From the NCBI GenBank assembly GCA_964408185.1, contig CAYOYK010000091.1:1-7735 (forward strand): a stretch of 7,735 nt of DNA, read 5' to 3'. The stretch is from CAYOYK01 sp964408185 (lineage in GTDB: Bacteria; Bacillota; Clostridia; Christensenellales; Aristaeellaceae). A program made the translations under genes and the position numbers. Under the pieces are notes generated by a model, which saw nothing but the letters and a program-made list of their open reading frames with translations, made no database searches and was not told the origin of the DNA. Shown here piece by piece: positions 5,586 to 7,735 of the stretch (its first letter is position 1; each line of letters begins with the position of its first letter).

Positions 5586-5935
5586 GCGGCCTGTCGGGCG
5601 CGCCGTTCGGCTTCGACCTGACGGACGCGCCGTTCGGCTTCGACCTGACGGGCGCGCCGTTCGGCCTCGGCCTGACGGACGCGGCCCAAGCGGCCGCGCT
5701 GGCCGCCGCCGAGGCCGTGGCGGAGGCGGCCCGCGCCGCCTGCCCGGCCGGGAGCGGCGTGCAAATGGAGGTTCGGCCCGCCGAGGACGGCGCGGTGCTG
5801 TCCGCGCGGCCCGGATTGGCGGCGGCGCTGGAGCTTGGCACGCTGCAAAGCGCCCCGCGGCCGTTCCTGCGCCCGGCCCTGCTGGCGGAGGCCGACCGCC
5901 TGCCGGAGCGCGTCCGCGCGGCGATCGGCCGATAA
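5582..5935 (+). CDS. HK97 gp10-like neck/tail component with duplicated N-terminus
   Basis: A protein of 117 residues. The C-terminal half shows the gp10-family signature LELGT (83-87) followed by PRPFLRPAL (92-100), preceded by a helix ending RAACP (51-55). Family members act at the head-tail interface or tail terminator in siphophages. The GTG start at 5582 overlaps the previous stop as GTGA and has GAGG 7 nt upstream. The odd part is the N-terminus. A 9-residue unit, APFGFDLTD, is repeated three times (7-15, 16-24, 25-33), encoded by three 27-bp tandem units at 5600-5680. The third unit runs into the family-like helix and is probably the ancestral one, so the first two look like recent in-frame duplications. 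Confidence 0.72.
   Translation: MSGLSGAPFGFDLTDAPFGFDLTGAPFGLGLTDAAQAAALAAAEAVAEAARAACPAGSGVQMEVRPAEDGAVLSARPGLAAALELGTLQSAPRPFLRPALLAEADRLPERVRAAIGR
5600..5680 (+). repeat. 27-bp in-frame tandem repeat, three units
   Basis: The units at 5600-5626, 5627-5653 and 5654-5680 are each 27 bp. The first two differ at one base and the second and third at three. All encode APFG-x-x-LT-x. The reading frame is kept, so the repeat changes only the length of the N-terminus of the gp10-like protein. Confidence 0.95.
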
Positions 5936-6040
5936 CCGGATTTTTCCCCCGGCCCGCGCAACGCACGCGGCGATACGCGGCTCGTCCACAGAGACAACGG
6001 CGCTTGGGCCGGGGGCACTTAGCCGCAAAGGAGAAAGAGC
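5936..6040 (+). other. Structured gap inside the phage-like operon
   Basis: The other structural gene junctions downstream of the capsid gene start either overlap by 4 bp or have 11-12 bp between genes, but this one has 105 bp. It holds a perfect 10-bp inverted repeat, CCCCCGGCCC (5946-5955) and GGGCCGGGGG (6006-6015), with 50 bp between. It also contains the 9-mer TCGTCCACA (5982-5990), also present in the terminator stem before the capsid gene (3947-3955). No gene or promoter is visible; the ribosome binding site AAGGAG for the next gene is at 6028-6033. Confidence 0.5.
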
Positions 6041-6376
6041 ATGACCGACATCCTATCCTCTATCCGCGAGGCGCTGCTGGCGCTGCCGGAGCTGGAGAGC
6101 GTCACGCGCGGGCATCCGCCCGTGGACGCGCGCCTGCCCTGCGCGGCCTACGCCCTCACGGACGAGCGCCCCGCCGCCCGCTACGACGACGCGGCGTACC
6201 TCCGCCGCGCCGAGGCGACGATCCGCCTGTTTGCCGGCAGCGCCGCCGCGCTGGACGCGCCCGCCGCGCAGATCGACGCGGCCCTCGCCGCGCTGGGCAT
6301 GGAGCGCGCCTTCATGGCCGACAGCAGCGACGGAATCGCCCATCAGCGCACGATGCGCTACACCATCACCCAATAA
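6041..6376 (+). CDS. Probable phage tail terminator/minor tail protein
   Basis: A protein of 111 residues beginning MTDILSSIREALLALPEL. That start, with the later P-x-x-CAAYAL and the alternating strand pattern TIRLFAG and RTMRYTI near the end, fits small tail-terminator or tail-completion proteins encoded just before the tail tube gene. Such proteins cap the tube and join it to the neck. The assignment rests on size, order and fold pattern; no single diagnostic motif is visible. The ATG at 6041 follows AAGGAG with 7 nt spacing. The stop at 6374-6376 overlaps the ribosome binding site of the tail tube gene. It looks intact. Confidence 0.6.
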   Translation: MTDILSSIREALLALPELESVTRGHPPVDARLPCAAYALTDERPAARYDDAAYLRRAEATIRLFAGSAAALDAPAAQIDAALAALGMERAFMADSSDGIAHQRTMRYTITQ

Positions 6377-6388
6377 GGAGGAATCATC

Positions 6389-6976
6389 ATGAGTTTGAAG
6401 CGAGCCGCCACAGGCTTTCGCGGTCTGGCCCTCGCGGCCGTGACCGCCAACACCGCCGAGAGCTACGTCGCCTCGGCCGCCACGGCCCTGCCCTTTGCGG
6501 GCAGCATGAGCCGCACCCAAAAGGAAAGCAAGCAGGACCTCTATTACGACGACGATCTGTACGCGCAGGTGCGCGATATCGCCGGCGAGGAGGTGGAGCT
6601 GCGCGTCGCCGAGGTGCCCCTGAGCCGCATGGCCGCCCTCGGCCTTGGCGAGTACAACGCGGACACCGAGACCCTCGAAGCCGATTTTTCCATCACCGGG
6701 CGCGAGTACGCCCTGCGCTTTGTGGTGGATACGGTCGCGGGCCTGCCGTACTACTTCAACTACCGCGTGTTTGAGCTGTCCGGCCTCAAGTTTGACAACT
6801 TTACCACCAAGAAGGACGGCGTGACCGTGTGCGAGGTGGTGCTGAGCGGCGTGTTCAAGCGCCCGCAGCTGAGCGGTCTGGCCCCTTGGGCCGTGATGCA
6901 GCTCAAGGAGGACAAGAGCAATCAGGCCGCGTGCGCGGCTTATCTGATCTCTGCCGAGACCAAGCCCGCGGCGTAA
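6389..6976 (+). CDS. Phage major tail (tube) protein, phi13-like
   Basis: A protein of 195 residues, full length for the phi13-type major tail protein family. Typical features are the N-terminal conversion-site region, QDLYYDDDLYAQVRDIAGEEVELRVAEVPLSRMAALGLGEY (about 49-89, the 'coloured spacer' of Asp/Glu followed by a strand and LSRMAALG), then SITGREYALRFVV and a VVLSGVFKRP strand near 150-159. It would polymerise into the non-contractile tail tube. The ATG at 6389 has AAGGAGG 7 nt upstream. It is the last gene of the cassette: the tail assembly chaperones, tape measure, distal tail and tip genes that should follow are missing. The stop is directly followed by a ribosome binding site-like AAGGAG and then repeat DNA. 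Confidence 0.82.
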   Translation: MSLKRAATGFRGLALAAVTANTAESYVASAATALPFAGSMSRTQKESKQDLYYDDDLYAQVRDIAGEEVELRVAEVPLSRMAALGLGEYNADTETLEADFSITGREYALRFVVDTVAGLPYYFNYRVFELSGLKFDNFTTKKDGVTVCEVVLSGVFKRPQLSGLAPWAVMQLKEDKSNQAACAAYLISAETKPAA

Positions 6977-6980
6977 GGAG
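6975..6980 (+). promoter_or_regulatory. Orphan ribosome binding site after the tail tube gene
   Basis: TAAGGAG at the tail tube stop repeats the stop/Shine-Dalgarno overlap seen at 4910-4917 and 6374-6381. Here no start codon follows at a usable distance. From about 6980 the sequence is the GC-rich repeat, starting with GACCCCTGCGC, which also marks the inner end of the left repeat. It looks like the leftover control site of a lost downstream gene. Confidence 0.55.
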
Positions 6981-6981
6981 A

Positions 6982-7249
6982 CCCCTGCGCGGGGGGCGGG
7001 CGCCCCCTGCGGGGGGGCTGCTGTCCCCTGCGGGGGGGGGCTGCCCCTCGGCAGCAGGGGCCGCGCCTGCGCGGCGCGGCGGGGCGCGGCTTGCGCCTGC
7101 GGGCGCAGGAGGGCGGCCCTGCGGGCCGCGGGGTTTCGCGCCTGCGGGCGCGGCTTGCGCCTGCACGGCGCAGGAGGGCGGCCCTGCGGGGCCGCGGGGC
7201 GTTTCGCGCCTGCGGGCGCGGGCACGGTGCCCCACCCTGCGGGGTGGGG
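6982..7249 (+). repeat. Array of variable-stem hairpins with constant TGCG loop, right copy
   Basis: Successive hairpins share the loop TGCG while their stems differ: CCCCC/GGGGG at 7003-7016, CCCC/GGGG at 7025-7036, TGCGCC/GGCGCA at 7092-7107, CGCGCC/GGCGCG at 7137-7152 and again at 7205-7220, GCGGCCC/GGGCCGC at 7178-7195, and CCCCACCC/GGGTGGGG at 7230-7249. Related ones with other loops lie at 6982-6994, 7040-7055, 7061-7074, 7113-7129 and 7156-7172. In the sense of the upstream phage-like transcript the loop is C(UGCG)G, of the UNCG tetraloop class. Reading frames across it are artefacts. Confidence 0.85.
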
Positions 7250-7266
7250 TTCGTCACTTTTCTTTT
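7230..7266 (+). terminator. Possible terminator formed by the last hairpin and T-rich tract
   Basis: The strong 8-bp stem CCCCACCC/GGGTGGGG with TGCG loop (7230-7249) is followed by TTCGTCAC and then the pyrimidine-rich arm CTTTTCTTTT. The left copy has the same arrangement beyond deoC (690-641, minus strand) with a different stem. The T-rich tract starts several bases too late for a classical terminator, so weak or partial termination is all I would propose. Confidence 0.35.
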
Positions 7267-7520
7267 CAGCTGAAAAGAAAAGTAACCAAAAGAAACAGCG
7301 TGATTGAGGCCGATCGATGGGCCAGCCCGCCCAGCTTGTGTGAACAGCGATCGCCCAGAGAACTTGCGTGATATTGTTTGCACGCCTGCGGTGCCCATCT
7401 TGGCCGAAATGCTGCCCCGCGTCGGTACCCTTGTTCCCGTGAGAGGGACGGCATGCAGGCATGGTGGCCCTGCGGGGCCCTCGATTGGCTTGCCGCGCCT
7501 GCGGGCGCGGGGGGAACGGG
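7250..7520 (+). repeat. Core of the modular intergenic repeat, right copy
   Basis: This is the inverted counterpart of 398-670. It starts with the identical 28-bp palindrome at 7256-7283 and runs through the shared core to the hairpins at 7466-7479 and 7493-7510. Differences from the left copy are scattered, with a cluster around 7370-7440. The distal part is also the sequence found at the window start. No transposase, integrase or RNA family was recognised in it. Confidence 0.85.
7256..7283. repeat. 28-bp perfect palindrome, right copy
   Basis: It is identical in all 28 bases to the palindrome at 637-664, with arms of 14 bp, no spacer and a CAGCTG centre. It follows the last GC-rich hairpin of the array by 6 bp, as the left copy does on its own transcript sense. 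Confidence 0.95.
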
Positions 7521-7735
7521 GATAAACGAAGCAAACCCTGCGTGCCTTGGGCGCAATGCCATAGACGCGCGGGGGAACAAAGGCATTATCGCGTTCCCCA
7601 AGAGAATATGCCGTAGACGCGCCGGAAACGAAGCCAATGCCTTGTTCCCCTAAGAGAACATGCCATAGACGCGCCGGAAGCGAAGCCAATGCCTTGTTCC
7701 CCTAAGAGAACATACCATAGACGCGCCGGAAGCGA
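7521..7735 (+). repeat. 52-bp tandem repeat array, right copy
   Basis: Units begin with GACGCGC at 7564, 7616, 7668 and 7720, an exact 52-bp step, and the last is cut by the window edge. The units at 7616 and 7668 differ at two positions, while the 7564 unit is more diverged, so the array becomes more uniform away from the core. A still more diverged unit precedes it from about 7521. This corresponds in inverted orientation to the array at 51-397. Confidence 0.9.

Noticed and set aside
3443..6976. Tailocin or contractile injection system
   Set aside because: There is no sheath, baseplate, spike, AAA+ ATPase or tape measure gene, and a capsid gene is present.
3443..6976. Capsid-forming phage satellite of the PICI type
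   Set aside because: Such satellites carry integrase, replication, terminase and portal genes. None is visible, though genes outside the window cannot be excluded.
300..7630. Composite transposon or insertion sequence with inverted ends
   Set aside because: No transposase or integrase frame is present in either arm or between them, and no target site duplication was found.
6053..7689. Long minus-strand open frames (6053-7534, 6940-7689)
   Set aside because: They are antisense to the tail genes and run through the hairpin array and palindrome. The FFWLLFFS-type peptide in them is just the translated palindrome.

Overview
The window looks like chromosome from a high-GC member of the Bacillota, probably a gut-type clostridium. 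The reasons are strong AAGGAGG ribosome binding sites at nearly every start, TTGACA/TATAAT-type promoters, a GAAC-N4-GTTC box of the Gram-positive LexA type, and phage structural proteins of the kind carried by Clostridia. The genus cannot be fixed from this sequence.

Layout. Bases 1-1038 carry no credible gene. They hold a repeat complex: the tail of one repeat copy (1-57), degenerate 52-bp tandem units interrupted by small hairpins (51-397), a conserved core (398-670) with a 28-bp perfect palindrome, and a 20-bp GC-rich tandem array (717-1034). Then come two minus-strand housekeeping genes in one operon, an ApgM-type phosphoglycerate mutase (1823-3076) followed by deoC (1059-1796). A 366-bp divergent control region (3077-3442) has a good promoter for each direction. 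Rightward from it runs a phage-derived cassette (3443-6976): a sigma-region-4-like late regulator, an intrinsic terminator, major capsid protein, gp6-like head-tail connector, probable head-closure protein, HK97-gp10-like neck/tail protein, probable tail terminator, and phi13-type tail tube protein. From about 6980 to the end lies a second copy of the repeat complex, inverted relative to the first.

How the parts relate. The two operons are divergent, and each transcript runs out into a copy of the same modular repeat. In the direction of transcription this reads: variable-stem hairpins with a constant UGCG loop, the AU-rich palindrome, the core, then 52-bp tandem units. The capsid cassette starts from a near-consensus promoter with a LexA-like box just downstream of the predicted start of transcription, so SOS induction is plausible. 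It has no terminase, portal, protease, scaffold, tape measure, baseplate, lysis or integrase gene. It stops at an AAGGAG sequence after the tail-tube stop codon that has no following gene.

The best candidates for something new are (1) this reduced, possibly SOS-controlled capsid-neck-tail-tube cassette, which is either a truncated prophage or a domesticated remnant, and (2) the modular 3'-end repeat, whose stems change while pairing and the UGCG loop are kept. All functional statements rest on reading the sequence and on family knowledge; no database search was run.
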